64,000 nt of DNA from Stercorarius parasiticus (lineage: Eukaryota; Chordata; Aves; Charadriiformes; Stercorariidae). Of this stretch, positions 49,141 to 61,667 are shown piece after piece (the first letter of the stretch is position 1; each line of letters begins with the position of its first letter). Made by a program: the position numbers and the translations under genes. Where the stretch lies: contig VWZL01000261.1 in the NCBI GenBank assembly GCA_013396915.1, positions 1 through 64,000 of the forward strand, written 5' to 3'. The notes beneath the pieces were generated by a model that searched no databases, was not told where the DNA came from, and was given only the letters and a program-made list of their open reading frames with translations.

Positions 49141-51113
49141 GGTAATTGGTTTTGGTTTCATGCACTGGGTAAAAGATATTACAGTGATCAAACACATACC
49201 TTGGGCCAAGCCAGAGTTCTTCCAAAGAACAGATTCAGGCAAAGCATTTCTGGATTTGTCACTACCCCAATTTTTACAGAAAGCAAGATGAATGCTTTTG
49301 ATTTGCAGTGAAAAGCTTTAATCAGTCACCATTTGTTCCTGAAAAAGAAATAGAAAACAAGGCTCAATCAGTAACTGAAAACTAGCAGGGAAAAGCTTGC
49401 CTGTGGATCTTATGACATCCTATGTAGTTTTTCAATAGTTGCTGCAAGTTTTCCTAGATTTAGAGGCTTCCTGCTTTAGAGGAGATTTTATCTGCCTCTG
49501 GGGAGAGAAGATAAGACTTTTTAATGCCAGTTGAACAGTTATGCAAGTGCAGTATAAGAAGTCCATGATAGTTTTAGTGAGACCTTTAGGGTATGCTATG
49601 ATTAATTAACTAGATCAGCCTAATACCCAAATTAAAGACATTAACCAGGGATCACAGAAGGCAAGGATACTACCCTGAGATGAGAGTCACATCCCAGCTA
49701 AATTCACAGAAGCAAAGTAAGAGAAAGAAGACATGGATTTTATTTTCATTGCTAAAGTTGGAGCATTTCCAGCTTAAAATTGGAGCTTCTATTGTATTGA
49801 GGAGCTCCATAGCTGTAAATAATAAAAATATTATTTTTCCTACTCCCTGTTCTGAACAAAAGGAAACAAGAATATTGAGTGTGATATATTTTGTTTCACT
49901 TACTGTGGGGATGAACTCAGAGGATGCCCATGGTCTGCTTCTCTGCCTCAGCTGATGGGTGGGAATACATGCTTTCCATCATAAGACAGTACATGGAGAA
50001 GTCAGTTTGAAACATGGGTGGCTTTCATTGCACGCTTACACGCCTGTGGGACATACCAGCACATATCAGAATATGGAGAGGGACTGCTGGGCTTGTGTCT
50101 CTGGCCCTTTGGGTCTGAGGGTCAGACGTAATGAAACAGTCCCAGGCTTGCTGAGCTAGAGGGGCTGAGCTCCTCTTTCTGTTTCAGAGAGACTTTCCTT
50201 TGTTAAATTAAACTGCATCTGTTGCATAAAGGCGATAGACTGCAGAAGCACGAGCAATTTAGCAGAGTCAAATCCATGTATACATGCACAGAAACTTGGA
50301 GTAAACTTCTTTTCTTTGAAATTCATAACACCTCAGTTATTCCCAGTATGGACTTTTTCCTATACTGAGTACATAAAGAACACTAGCTGAGACCAAGGGG
50401 CATTTTGAATAGGAAGTAGCTTCGGGCAAACACTGTAGAGTTAAGAATTTGTTTGACAAATTTAGCCTTCTTCTGTATTTACAGATTATTCATGAACAGG
50501 CTTTGATTTGTTCGAATTTGCAGTGCTGGTCCAACAGAATTTGCCAAACCCTAGGTTCTCTCAGCAGTGTCCTTGACCTGGTTCGGGGAATATATTTGTG
50601 CTTGAAAATATACAGCTAATATTGCAAGCAAATACAGTTTAAAGGAGCATAACGAAATAAGCTGGGTTTCCAATGAGTTTTCAATTTTGAACCTGAGTAT
50701 CCGTCAAATACTTTTGCTGCTCTTCACCTGACTAGATGAACAAAGCACCTTGAAGGGTCACAGCAGGCCAAGTACTTACCTGAAATAAGTGTTTTGACTT
50801 TGCTACCTAGATTACCTCCACGGCTTTATGAATATTATATATGAACATGTCTGAATCCAACTAGAATTGTCATTGTTTTGAATATCATTTCTGCTCTGAA
50901 CCAGCTTTCTGCTTTGCTATGCCTTGAAACAAATGCAGTGGTTTATTTGAACGTAGTTTAGTCTCTTGGTTACTCAAGGGTGTCAGTCACAGATGTTGGC
51001 TGTTTATTTCCACAAAGCGTTTTCAAGCCAGTTGCATAAACGCGATAAAAATGTGTTCATGTGTATACCCATGATCCTTTCTTTCTATAAAGGTTTTTGT
51101 GAGCATAAAAAAG
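49141..51113. other. Single-copy DNA, no gene seen
   Basis: No gene recognised; frames of up to 91 codons at 49680-49955 show no known motifs. Confidence 0.5.
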
Positions 51114-51156
51114 CTATACAAGTAGTTCATAAATCCTATACAAGTAGTCCATAGAT
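51114..51156. repeat. Two-copy 22-bp tandem duplication
   Basis: CTATACAAGTAGTTCATAAA (plus T) at 51114-51134 recurs as CTATACAAGTAGTCCATAGA (plus T) at 51136-51156, with 19 of 21 bases matching. Confidence 0.85.
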
Positions 51157-53042
51157 CATACGAAAGAGAATTCATAGATGTTATTCAAACAATGTGTCCA
51201 AGCACTTTTTGTCTGCCTCGTTCTGTCTGTTCAGTGTATTCTATTCATATATGCTCCGCAAATCAGAAAAGACATTTGAACTTAATATATAAGCCTTTGT
51301 AATAATTAACACTTGAGCTTTGTGATTAGTATAAAAGATAACCAAATTCTATTGAACTTTTACCAACTGGCGTGTAAAGGCCCTGGGGATGATACAGCTG
51401 CTGCAGAGCACATTAAAATCCCAAATCCCAGCAAGGTCAGATCTTTCAACTTTCTGAGGTTTTGTTCCTAAAATGAATGCTGTACTTTTTATCCTACGTG
51501 TTACGTGCAGTATCAGCAGGGTAAGTTCTGGACAAGTGCTTGAAGAGTGGGTTTCTGGCAGGTGTATATGACATTTAAAGAGGTATTTTCTGTACTAGAA
51601 ATTTACTGCATGGCTCTCCAGGAAAACTTTTCTAATAAAGTTTATTTTACTCCTGAACTTTGCCTATTTTAAACAATGAAACATATTTACTTAAAGAATT
51701 TCACAAGGTCCCTTTAAAGCAAAGTCATCGTTTTGCACACCCTCCCCCTGTGCACACACACCACCCTCCCACCCGCTTACCCCCCAGTTGAATACAATAT
51801 GAGAAAAGCTGCTGGAGACTCAGGATTTCATAAATGCTCTGGATGCAAGTAGGAAATGTGAAGACATGTATCACTCTGGGTATTTGTACTAGATGATTTT
51901 ACATGCATTTAATTATTAGTACTTTTGTAAGCACTGTTTAATTAGAAAGTAAATCAGATGTGAATTGCAAATGGTGTCTTCAAATACATCCCAGCAAGAT
52001 TTATTTAGGAGCTAATAGTTTTCGGCAGAAGCCCGAGAAATGTTTTCATTCCAGGTGTTCAATATAATAATAGCCAATTTTTGTTTCTACTTGATATTTA
52101 TAAATGCATTAGCACAGTTGTTTTGGTGGCTTTCTGTAGCTTTTTGGTTTTTTTTGTTTTTTTTACTGTTCCAAATAAAAATATGCAGGAGAGTCTTTCA
52201 CGGAGGGAAATCTCAGTTAATGAACAAGAGCTGGAATTGCTCCGTGTTATAAACTAGATTGGTTATCCGTTCAACAGCTGGATAGACAATGGCCAAAGTT
52301 TTCCATTTTAAACACCATTATACATCATATAATGACTATTCTATATTCCACAATAGTTGTTAGGTTGATGAATATTATTGTGGTCTGGAAATCCTGAGGT
52401 ATTCGAGGAAAACGCTGTGGACAGTGACATAACTCCTACACATATTCTTCAACATACCGATAGCCTGAAGCACGCAGCCCATTTACGGGTGGGTTGCTAC
52501 AAGGTGAGGAGAAAACAGGAAGAACAGAACAGGATCTTATCTTCCTGGTTTTGGGACACAAACAGAGGTGTTGAGGAAAATGTTAGATATGTAAGATCTT
52601 GTCTTTTTTAAGAGCTGAAGGTGTTATGAATGACCCAGGTAGAAGCACAGATCTTTCTGTAGTCTTGAGTTTTATCTCTCACCATATTTCATTGAATACA
52701 AATCTTTCCAGCACTCAATTTGTTTTCCTAGAAGTGGTAGCAACTCAACAAGTCTGTCAAGAAGAAAAAAACTGAAAATAAAACAAAGCTCAAAGTGATT
52801 TTGACAAACAAAACATCAAACTGGCCTTCTCCAGCATCACTAACCATTGTTCTTCTCAGAAGATACCTCAAAATTGGAAATTCTACCATCTTAATTCCTG
52901 ATAAACTGGGAGGGCTGCTGGTCTCTTTGTGATTTGCTTTTACCTCACCAAGATTTGTGCCTTACATGTTCTCTCCTCCTCTTGGATAAAAAATTTGGTC
53001 TGAGAGGAAATTTAGGCATATCTCGTGCACCTTGTGCTCAGG
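51157..53042. other. Single-copy DNA, no gene seen
   Basis: A C-rich tract (CCCTCCCCCTG, ACCACCCTCCCACCCGC, ACCCCCC) lies at 51740-51787. A T-rich run is at 52148-52164. No gene recognised. Confidence 0.5.
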
Positions 53043-53582
53043 TCACCTGCTGTCCTCATGAGGTGACCCACTGAGGCAGGGTGGTCTCACCTGTAACACA
53101 CCTGGGATAGGGGAAGTATCTTCTGGCCTTTCAAGGGACAGCATTGGCCCTGACCATCCCATGAAGAGTATATGAAGGTTAGGGCACAAAATCTCTCCCA
53201 TTGTTGTGGGAATGTACAATCTCTCTTCTGTTTCATTTTGGATCTTCCTCTCCTTGTGAGGAAGAGAGGAAAAGAGGAGCGTGCTTGGCAGCATAACTGT
53301 AATGGAGGCAGGAGGCTGACGGTCTACCTCTGGTGGCTCTGGTACCACAGAGGAAGTCAAGTGATGACATGCAAACATGTCCCCTGTCTGGTTCCTGTCT
53401 CTAGAACATTGCAGGCTCCTCTCCACAGCTTCTCCAACAGCATTTTCAGGAGACACATTCAGAGTCCTTCTTGAAAGAGTTTTAAGTACCAATTTGTTTC
53501 GGATGAAAGATTCTGTGTTTACTCCCCCTGTGGTTTTCCAGAAGATATATAGCTGGCTGATGTCAAGAACTATTACAATCAC
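53043..53582 (-). other. Unexplained 179-codon open frame
   Basis: An uninterrupted minus-strand frame with an ATG start. The predicted product has a hydrophobic N-terminus (about residues 1-15) followed by a Pro-rich, Ser-rich and Glu-rich body. I recognise no domain. The region is more GC-rich than its surroundings, which lowers stop codon density, and the + strand also has a 100-codon frame here (53172-53474). It could be chance, a relic of an endogenous retroelement, or an orphan exon. I do not call it a gene. Confidence 0.2.
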
Positions 53583-54276
53583 ACACTCTCACAATGGCGT
53601 AATGAGATTTTCTTCCTATATCTGCAGTGTTCCTCCTCAACATTTTCCATAAAGATGCTGCTTATGATGAATTCATTCCTCTGATTGCAATGTAATTTAC
53701 ATTTATATGATATGTTAGAATTTTGAAATAACAGATTCTAGCTTTGTTTAAAATTTTGTGACTTAGAAAATCTCATAAGGACAGATTAAAAAAAACTGAA
53801 GCAGCCTCTTGATGACTAAGTAGCATTCTTTCCTATGCAGGTCAGTCCTTGAGTATCGTAAAAATTCTTATCTGAATCTAATATTTGGGTCATTCTTGAA
53901 TACAGATCTTGCCTGCAAGCTTAAAATACACAGAAATTCATGTAAATAGTTAAGGGTATTTGCTGCTTGTGAATCTTGTAGAATATAAACAACTACAAGC
54001 ATCTATCTTCTAAGAAGCAAGCAATATATTGGACTTTGTTATTTTCATTTTCTTTTCCCAAGTTCATTCGTCATACTCCTGTCAGTGGCATCCATCTACT
54101 TTCCAGTCCATCAAATAAACTTGTAATAGCATTTGGTTTTGACTGTCTTTGAATAACAACTCCCAGAACAAGATAGAAAGTCAGTAACCCTGATTTGTAC
54201 ATCTGTTTCAAAACAGGGGTTTCCTACCATGAAAAAGTTGGTTTCAGTCTTTTCTGCCCTTACCCTGTCATTACTG
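53583..54276. other. Single-copy DNA, no gene seen
   Basis: Nothing recognised. Confidence 0.5.
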
Positions 54277-54332
54277 CCCTGTCGCAGCAGTGTGTTGCTT
54301 TTCCCCCTGTCGCAGCAGCATGTTGCTTTTCC
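54277..54332. repeat. Two-copy 28-bp tandem duplication
   Basis: The unit CCCTGTCGCAGCAG..TGTTGCTTTTCC occurs at 54277-54304 and again, directly adjoining, at 54305-54332. The copies differ at two adjacent bases (TG versus CA), 26 of 28 identical. Confidence 0.9.
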
Positions 54333-55247
54333 TCCCCTCATTATGATACTAAAACTGTTATTTTGGGGTACTCCATAAACCTGATCACGAAAATGTTCTG
54401 AGTTTAAAAAAAACAGTTAGCCAGCAGAAGATTGTTTTAAACACCCTGAATCATTTTGCCACCAAAGCGAGCATATCGTGGAGCTATATTCTTAATATCC
54501 TGATTTGTAAATCAAGGGAACAGATTATGTCACCAATAACCTGAAACACTGACTTTGCCTGCACGATGGTTAAACATGACACCCAAATGGAAGATGGATG
54601 GTTATGCATAGACTCTTAGTTTTTGAATGGCTATTTTCAATGGACACCCATGTTCTAAAACAATAGTCTATTTAATAAATAGTAACTTGATGGTACTAAT
54701 TAGGCTGTCAGGAGCAAAATGGTTTTCAGGACCAGGTAACCATGGTTGGTGCTACATGAATGTACATCAAGTCTCATTTGAGGGTAGGAGATATGGATAA
54801 AAGTTTTGGAGACATCTGCTAGCTTGGAAAGTGGGGGACCCCAGGAGATCACAACAGGTAAACCTTACACTTAGCTGGTACCTGGCAGTTGTGCTGAGGT
54901 TGGTGACATCTGAGCAGAGGCTGCCTTCATGCTTAGAAGAAGGCATAAGCTGATTATTAAATGCCAGGATAAAAATTACAGCTGGGTGACACAGAACTGA
55001 GGGAGTCAGTCTGACAACAAGAGTTAGACTTGGTGTTACGTGGTATTGGCTTAACATTAGCTTTGATAAGCCTACAGGGTAAAAGAGGAATTAATTTCTG
55101 TCCTCATAAGAATTTCAATGTCTTTCCTAAGAGAGACTGGCAAAGTAGCTTTGGAGTGGTGGACATTTGCATCCTGATATAATGGGCCAAATCCCACCAG
55201 TTCCTGTTGCAAAACAACAATTAGGGAACCATCAGATGGTTCAAACT
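54333..55247. other. Single-copy DNA, no gene seen
   Basis: Nothing recognised; a 96-codon minus frame (54767-55057) has no known motif. Confidence 0.5.
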
Positions 55248-55306
55248 ATCAAATCCTCCATTTGACATGATGTGATATCTATGATCCTCCATAGATATGA
55301 TTTGAT
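55248..55306. repeat. Nested inverted repeat
   Basis: Outer arms ATCAAATC (55248-55255) and GATTTGAT (55299-55306) enclose inner arms ATATCTATG (55275-55283) and CATAGATAT (55290-55298) with a 6-base loop. On the right side the two arms directly adjoin; on the left they are 19 bases apart. ATCCTCCAT also occurs twice as a direct repeat (55253 and 55284). Confidence 0.7.
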
Positions 55307-56105
55307 GACAGAAGGGTGGAAGGCTCCTTGTCCTATTTCAAATGAAGTTGCCTTATACAGGTGTGAAAGGAAAGCCCAGACTGTAGTCGGGAAACAGACC
55401 ATATCTTCCACACAGTAGTTCAGCCTAACAACTCTCAACACAACATAGCTGGAATGTCTCAAGACTTGCATACATAATAAAACTTAATTTGTGGGAGTCT
55501 GGTGCTGCTTGACATGGCCTGCACGACTAGAATATTTTCTGGTTTGCATTTCCTCTTAGTTTGTCTTGTATTTTCCTTGTAAATATTTTACACAGATTCC
55601 AGAGTTGTCCTTTGTGTGGCAACAAAGCTGTTTGAAAAAGTGCTTTAATATTTGAAAAACTGCATGTAAAGTAATGGAGTCAGGAGTGCTACATTGACGG
55701 AAGACTGTGTTCAAAGGAACCTGACTTTTACAACAGACGGGGAAACCATAGATTATTCTTGCAAGATTTTGCTATCTAGGATCACAGGCAATTTAGCAGC
55801 AGAGCTGCATTTAGCAGAAGCTATAATGATCTTTCCTTTTAAGCCTTTGACACTGCTGGCCTGTACACATTTTTATGCATACAAAACATACACTTTCAAG
55901 TCCAACCAGTCAGTTATAAAAGCTATTTTTCCCACGTGCTTATTTATCCATCTGTCAGGGAAAAATACATATTTTGTAGGTGAACTGTAAAACTCGTTTT
56001 AAAACTGAGAAGCACTAGACTGTTTAAGATCAGTTGTAATAAGTTAACAGTATTTCAGTGCTGAAATTTTAAAATGACCTACGAACAGATCAGAGCTACA
56101 AGGTT
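55307..56105. other. Single-copy DNA, no gene seen
   Basis: A 98-codon + frame at 55694-55990 has no known motif. Nothing else recognised. Confidence 0.5.
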
Positions 56106-56248
56106 GAATCATAGAATGGTTTGGGTTGGAAGGGACCTTAAAGATCATCTAGTTCCAACCCCCCTGCCTTGGGCAGGGACACCTCCCACTAGACCAGGTC
56201 GCTCAAAGCCCCATCCAGCCTGGTCCTGAACACCTCCAGGGACGGGGG
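56106..56248 (-). mobile_element. CR1 3' fragment, reverse orientation
   Basis: Starts with AATCATAGAATGGTTTGGGT and GGAAGGGACCTTAAAG, the reverse of a CR1 3' end. It then shows GGGCAGGGACACCTCCCACT and CTCAAAGCCCCATCCAGCCT, reaching the last codons of ORF2. It matches the subfamily of the copy at 43485-44048. About 143 bases remain. Confidence 0.94.
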
Positions 56249-56308
56249 AAAATGCATTCCCAGCTTAACCCTTGAGCTCCTGACTTCAGGCAGATCTAAG
56301 AAGGTAGC

Positions 56309-56887
56309 TCAGAAAAATGATGTGTAAACACTGTGCTCAACTGGGTTATTTTTAAGGTCATAGACAAGCCTCTTCAGGTTCCCTAGCTTGTTTGTCCTTT
56401 TGTTTGGAAATGATGTATGCGTAAAAGCAAGTAACTCCTGAGCTATCACAGAAATACAGTCATGAACATTTGGCATGGTGTTTGCATAGCCCTTCTCTTT
56501 GGGCTTTAGAGTTGAAAAAGAAGGAGAAAAGTCTGGAAGAGAAGCAGGAGAGACAGGAGCAACAGACATTTTGTGCACACCCTGCCTGGCTTGGGAGGTG
56601 CAAGGTGGTGGATGGAAACGCAGCCCGATGCTGGGGACACAGCAATGCCTTCCAGGCAAGCACAGGACATGGGCATGCATAGAGAGCCCAAACAGCTGGA
56701 GGAGCCGCAGCCACCCCAGGCCTGGGGAGAAGCACAGGAAGGCGGCAGCGTGGAGGAGGAGAACCTGTGGGCTGCATCTTGTGTTAGAAGAATCAAACCT
56801 GTTTCTTATCAATAGGCAGCTGTGGGCCTTGAAAAGAGAGAAAGGTGGTTGGTGGTAGGAGGGACCGAGAACTGGAGACCGGGACAT
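56309..56887 (-). other. Unexplained 192-codon open frame in a GC-rich patch
   Basis: This is the longest open frame in the window. The product would be rich in Pro, Ser, Cys and Leu with a hydrophobic stretch around residues 43-80; no domain is recognised. The same patch (about 56500-56860) is open in at least four other frames, including a 119-codon + frame and two more minus frames of about 100 codons. That pattern points to low stop codon density from GC-rich composition more than to selection for one protein. I do not call it a gene. Confidence 0.2.
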
Positions 56888-59800
56888 TCAAGAAATGCAC
56901 TAATGAGAGGTGAGACATGTTGCACAGAGGAGCCCACACTCCACACCAAAGCCCACAGTTAAACTAATTGTCAAATGTGAAGGCGAAGGAGCTATTTTAC
57001 AGATTACAGCAAACCTGCAGTTATGCAATGAGCAATGGAATAATTTTGTGCACATCTAATGAAAAGGTGTGTGAGTAATCAGTCCTATAGGTACAACATG
57101 TCAGAGTGAAAAGCTTATTTATAAATATGTGTCTGCTTATCTAAGAATAGACTATTCTGCTAAGAAAGAAAGGAACTATTATCCCCACATAAATTCTTTT
57201 ATTAGAGAAGACTGGTTTTGAAAACTGCTCCTGTTGGCCTCCAATTAAAAAAAAAAATCCTCGTATTTACCTTACTACATCTAAGTCCAGGAAGACTGCC
57301 TATGAAAATACAAGAGGCATTACTTCCAATTATTTTAATGCATAGGTGGCCTCCGAGTCACATTTAATTTAGTTCCTCTAGTATTTACACATTTAGTTTA
57401 TTTCCTCTCAAAGTATAATACTTCTCTTTTTATTGAACTATAGCAAAAATGGTAAATAGGTGTAGGAAGACATGCCTGTGTCATCCAACTGAAGCCTTCC
57501 AATGTATTTAGACTTAGGGTAAAAAAAGTTCATGAGCCAAGGAGATGGGAAGAGAAGTATGGGAGTAGGGGGTTGACAAAGATACAAGGGGTGAAATCAC
57601 TTGCCCTGTTATATATTTGCCTTTTATTTTCTTTTTAGAAAACATTTTAAAAATATTACTCTACATTCCTCAGATTTCAGATGAACCGAGGGCTTGGTTT
57701 GAGAAGCCCAGGTGCCCTCTGCAGATCCTGAAGACCCCATTGGCAAGTGCTGTGAGAAGGCAGATGATGTTTTTGCAATGTCTGCAGATTGAAGCTGTTA
57801 TACCGAGTGCATGTGAATCAAACTCAGACCTTTTCATAAGGTCCTCTGATAGAAGAAAGTCAACAGGGCAGGCTTTGGCTTTGAATGTACTTGGTCTTTT
57901 CTGCAGTAAGACTGTGTAGCTGCCTAGTACTTCTTTCAAAGTCAGCAGTGCTGGTTTGAAAGAAAATGTGTTTCTCAGGACACCTCGCTGTGCGCTTACC
58001 CACTCAATTTCTGTCTGCCTGCCCAACTAACTGCATGTACCAGGGTCCTTGCCACGATATCTTGAGTACTGACTCTATAGAAGAAAGTTAAAACCTTTCT
58101 TTCTCTGCTGCCTGCCCCCCTTCCCCCCTCCCAGCATACAGATTGGCACTTGCTTAGGGCAAGCACTCCAAAAACATCATAGCCTTATCAAAAGGAGCTT
58201 AATAACAGGAGAATGGAAAAGGGAACAGAGTGGATGCAATTATTTCTTGCAAACTGTTTATTTAGGGGCTCATGATAATTCTCTGAAGAACAGAGAGGGA
58301 AAGGCGGGCCAAGGAAATATTTAAAGGGCATCTCTTCTTAAGTTTCAGGATGTTCCTGTCCTTAAATGGAGCAATCCAAGATTTTGATTCATAATACACA
58401 AGAACCCCGGAAGTAATAAATCTGAGTTCTATAACTTGAGATAATTTCTAATTAATATAACCAGTAAAATACTAAACACTCTTAATTCAAGGGCAAACAA
58501 GCATTTAACATCAATATGCCTTTTTCACCTACTATATCTAACAGCCAGCTGCACCATCCAGGACCCTTAAATATCCCCTGTCTTGTGGAGCATAACAGTG
58601 ACATCTTACTTAGATCAGAAAATAAATGATTTTACATTTCTATATAAAATTTTAAATCACTACCAGACAGAGGAGCTAAAGAGCCACACACAGAAAGCAT
58701 AGAAGTGGATGTTAGTTTTCTTTTCATTATATTTGTGTGGAGTATGTGGATTAACAAAAAGTCGAACAAGTATAATTCATTTTTATATGCAAGTGTTAAG
58801 TCATAATACGTCTGATTGAATGCAAAGTAAGAAGCAAGTATGTTTTGGGCTAAATTCAGTCACAAGGGGAGTAACTCTGGTGGATTTGGAACTGAATTTT
58901 GACTGTTGAAAGAAACACAGTAGCTATCCTTTCCGGCTCCTTTGGAACAGAACAAGAAAACGCAGCTATAAAATCTTCCCCATCCAATTTATTTCATGCT
59001 GCATGCAGATGACTTTAGGCCATTTCCCAGTGAAATTGCTGGAGACTCGGTCCCACAGTGCTTGTTGAGACGGGAAGAGGCAGAGCGGGGCAGGTTCACC
59101 CAGGAGAGGGGAGAAGCAGCAGTCAGTACCTTCACGTTTCTGAAAGGTTGAACAATTTCACAGAACAGCTCCAGCCTGTTATTTTAAAGGAAGTGATACA
59201 GGGCTGCTGAGGAGAAATTGCACATGGACATGCTGTGCTGAGAAGCAGTTAAAAGCCTATAATTTAAGGTCCACTCTTATTGTTCTGAAAGCCTTTTCTG
59301 GCATGAAGAACACAAAGTTTTCTGCCTTATTAGTTGAAAAATGTATGTTTGGAAGGTTTTTTCCTGTCCCAAAAGATGTTGGTCTACTTTATGGAGACTT
59401 GAGGATCTTCCTACCCTGATCTGCAGCTTTAATACTCTCTAGCTACGTGCACAGATCTCATACAACAGTTCAACAAAACAGGCAAACTATTATGCTGCTA
59501 AACTGCAGTCTTTGTCCACCATGTGAATTCAGATAATAAGGATAAGTTTGGGATGCACTGACAGAGATAACTACACAAAACCTGGATCATCTGTGCATTA
59601 TTAGAGCTGATACCCTCTTTGCAGGGATTCAGCCACTACAGAGAGAGTCACAAGCATGTGGGTAGTTTTGATTCACTGCCCTGCAGCTATTGTTGAATCA
59701 TAGCACATTCATTTTTAAAATCAATTGGTATCTAGTTCATGTTTGCAATAGTGAAACAGGATTGAGTCGGATGTTAAAAACCAGGGACATTGTACGGTTG

Positions 59801-60210
59801 GTGATTGAAAACGGAGAGATAATTTTCTTCACTTTGACTGGCTTATGTTGATATTATTCATATAACTACAGCAATAAAAATGGTTGCTTCAGCCCCTCAT
59901 TTCATTTACCAGACAAAATAGAAACTTATTTCCTTTTCTCAGTTGATAATAGTTAATTGGCAGGCACTGCAGTCTGGCGTAATATCTCGAGGAATGCTTG
60001 TTAACTGCACCTCTGAGCTAAATCCTTTGGCTCCTGAGCTTATTTAAACTGAGATCACTGAGGAGAATGCACCCTGAAATTATTTTCTAAATGATTACTA
60101 CATACACAAATCCCTTCCATCCTCTGCTCCATTATTTCTGTCTGTTAATGGAAAACACTCTTGGTATTACCACAGAGTTTTCGGAGCCTCGCCTCCTCCT
60201 ATCTGTTCTG
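56888..60210. other. Single-copy DNA, no gene seen
   Basis: No gene or transposon recognised. Overlapping frames at 57617-58026 (100 and 118 codons on opposite strands) show no known motifs. A C-rich tract lies at 58113-58132. The stretch 59940-60170 is moderately rich in homeobox-type words (AGTTAATTGG, AAATTATTTTC, ATGATTAC). Confidence 0.5.
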
Positions 60211-60250
60211 AAAAAAAATTTGCAATGCATTTGCAAATGAGCTTTATCTG
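60211..60250. promoter_or_regulatory. Candidate POU-octamer cluster
   Basis: Two octamer-like words, ATTTGCAA and ATTTGCAAAT, overlap through a central ATGCAT in 60218-60238, just after an A8 run. ATTTGCAAAT is a perfect palindromic octamer site. Function is inference. Confidence 0.3.
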
Positions 60251-60696
60251 GAAACGATATGGTGCCTGGACAAGCTCAGTGGCATAAAGCTTTGTTTAAC
60301 TATCAGTGGGCAGGGTACAGGAAGAAGCATGCAGGCTTTTCTTTCACTTCAGTAGGTTTCAAATCTATCAGAGGAGGGATGAGGGGCGGATTCAAACTTG
60401 AGCATCCATCCTGTACTTGGCTTCTCTGCTGTGACACCACACCAAAATACCACAGGTGACCACTAGTCTCATAGTGCTCAACTCAAAGCACACTCTTCCT
60501 ACAGGAATGGGGCAAATATGGGAACCATGTAAGCTTACTATTACGATAAATGGATTAGTCTTTGCATTCACGACTCCCTTCTGCCTAATTCAGTCAAAAC
60601 TATCTATCTGTTTTTCCTGTGGGCGCTCTACAGTTCATAGAGAAGGCGATTTTCCTGATTGTGTTCTCCTACTGCCTTTCTGTTCATCAATGTGGT
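60251..60696. other. Single-copy DNA, no gene seen
   Basis: A 93-codon + frame (60456-60737) runs into the CR1 fragment and is not credible as a gene. Confidence 0.5.
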
Positions 60697-60787
60697 TAAT
60701 TGTCCCTGCTCATTGCAGGGGAGGTTGGACTAGATGACCTTTAAAGGTCCCTTCCAACCCAAACTATCCTATGATTCTATGATTCTA
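60697..60787 (+). mobile_element. Very short CR1 3' end
   Basis: Only the 3' tail is present: ATTGTCCCTGCTCATTGCAG, GGTTGGACTAGATGACCTTT, GGTCCCTTCCAACCC and ATGATTCT octamers ending at 60787. It is extremely 5' truncated, about 90 bases. Confidence 0.92.
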
Positions 60788-61667
60788 AGTTGGTTAGTAA
60801 CAACTGTGAAATCCTCAGTAGACAATAATTTGTTTCAGAACTTAATACTTAGTAAAAGGTATATTAATCTCAATGAGCAGTGTGAGGATGAGCATTCAGG
60901 GCATTAAATTTAAAATGATACTGTTGTGCCTAAAACCGCTAATAGCTTTTCCTATCAGATCCAGTGAAGCACCTTGAAATTTTGCTGCATGAATACACAA
61001 GAACTTGAATAGCAAGTGCACCCCTCAACACTAGCGATTGGATGCTCTGCCATTAAACTCTGAAAGCTTTCTCTTGCTCCATGAACTACAAAGGAAAATG
61101 CCGCTATTCCCAACAATGCAAAAGATCAGTGGCTTATTTCTTAAGAGGGGAAAAAGCAGTATGGTTTAGTTACAACATATGAGCACAGATCAGGAAAAAT
61201 CAGGAGGATTCACACATTTTCTGGTTTATGTGTGCTGTGTGCTGCAGGTATCACTGAGATCGAGACAGTATGGACACCAGCAGGGCATAATTGTTTCCTC
61301 TGTCTTTCCCTGCTCTCTTCCCACTTTCTTCCATCTGGAGAAAAGGAACAAAGTGGAGCAAAAGGGTTTCCTCACCTACTAGCAACAGAAGGTGGGATCA
61401 AGAGTTTGTCAAAGTTGGCTTGCAAATTAGATTCTTCTTGTCAGGAAGAATAAATGAAGAAAAGCTATTTACCATTACCCTTCTGAGTGAGCACACCATT
61501 TCTTTCCACCCCACACTCCCTAACTGTACTTCACTCATCACACAGGTTTCACATGCGGCAATAGTAATTGTGCTGGAAATATTCTGTCATGCATAGCTGC
61601 AGGCTTCTGCATCTTCAATGAAGCTGGCTGCAACTGTGCAACTAATTTTAAGTGAGATTTAAGTGGA
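60788..61667. other. Single-copy DNA between two CR1 copies
   Basis: Three overlapping + frames (61179-61596, 67 to 101 codons) cross a patch of ordinary sequence; no known motif. Confidence 0.5.
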
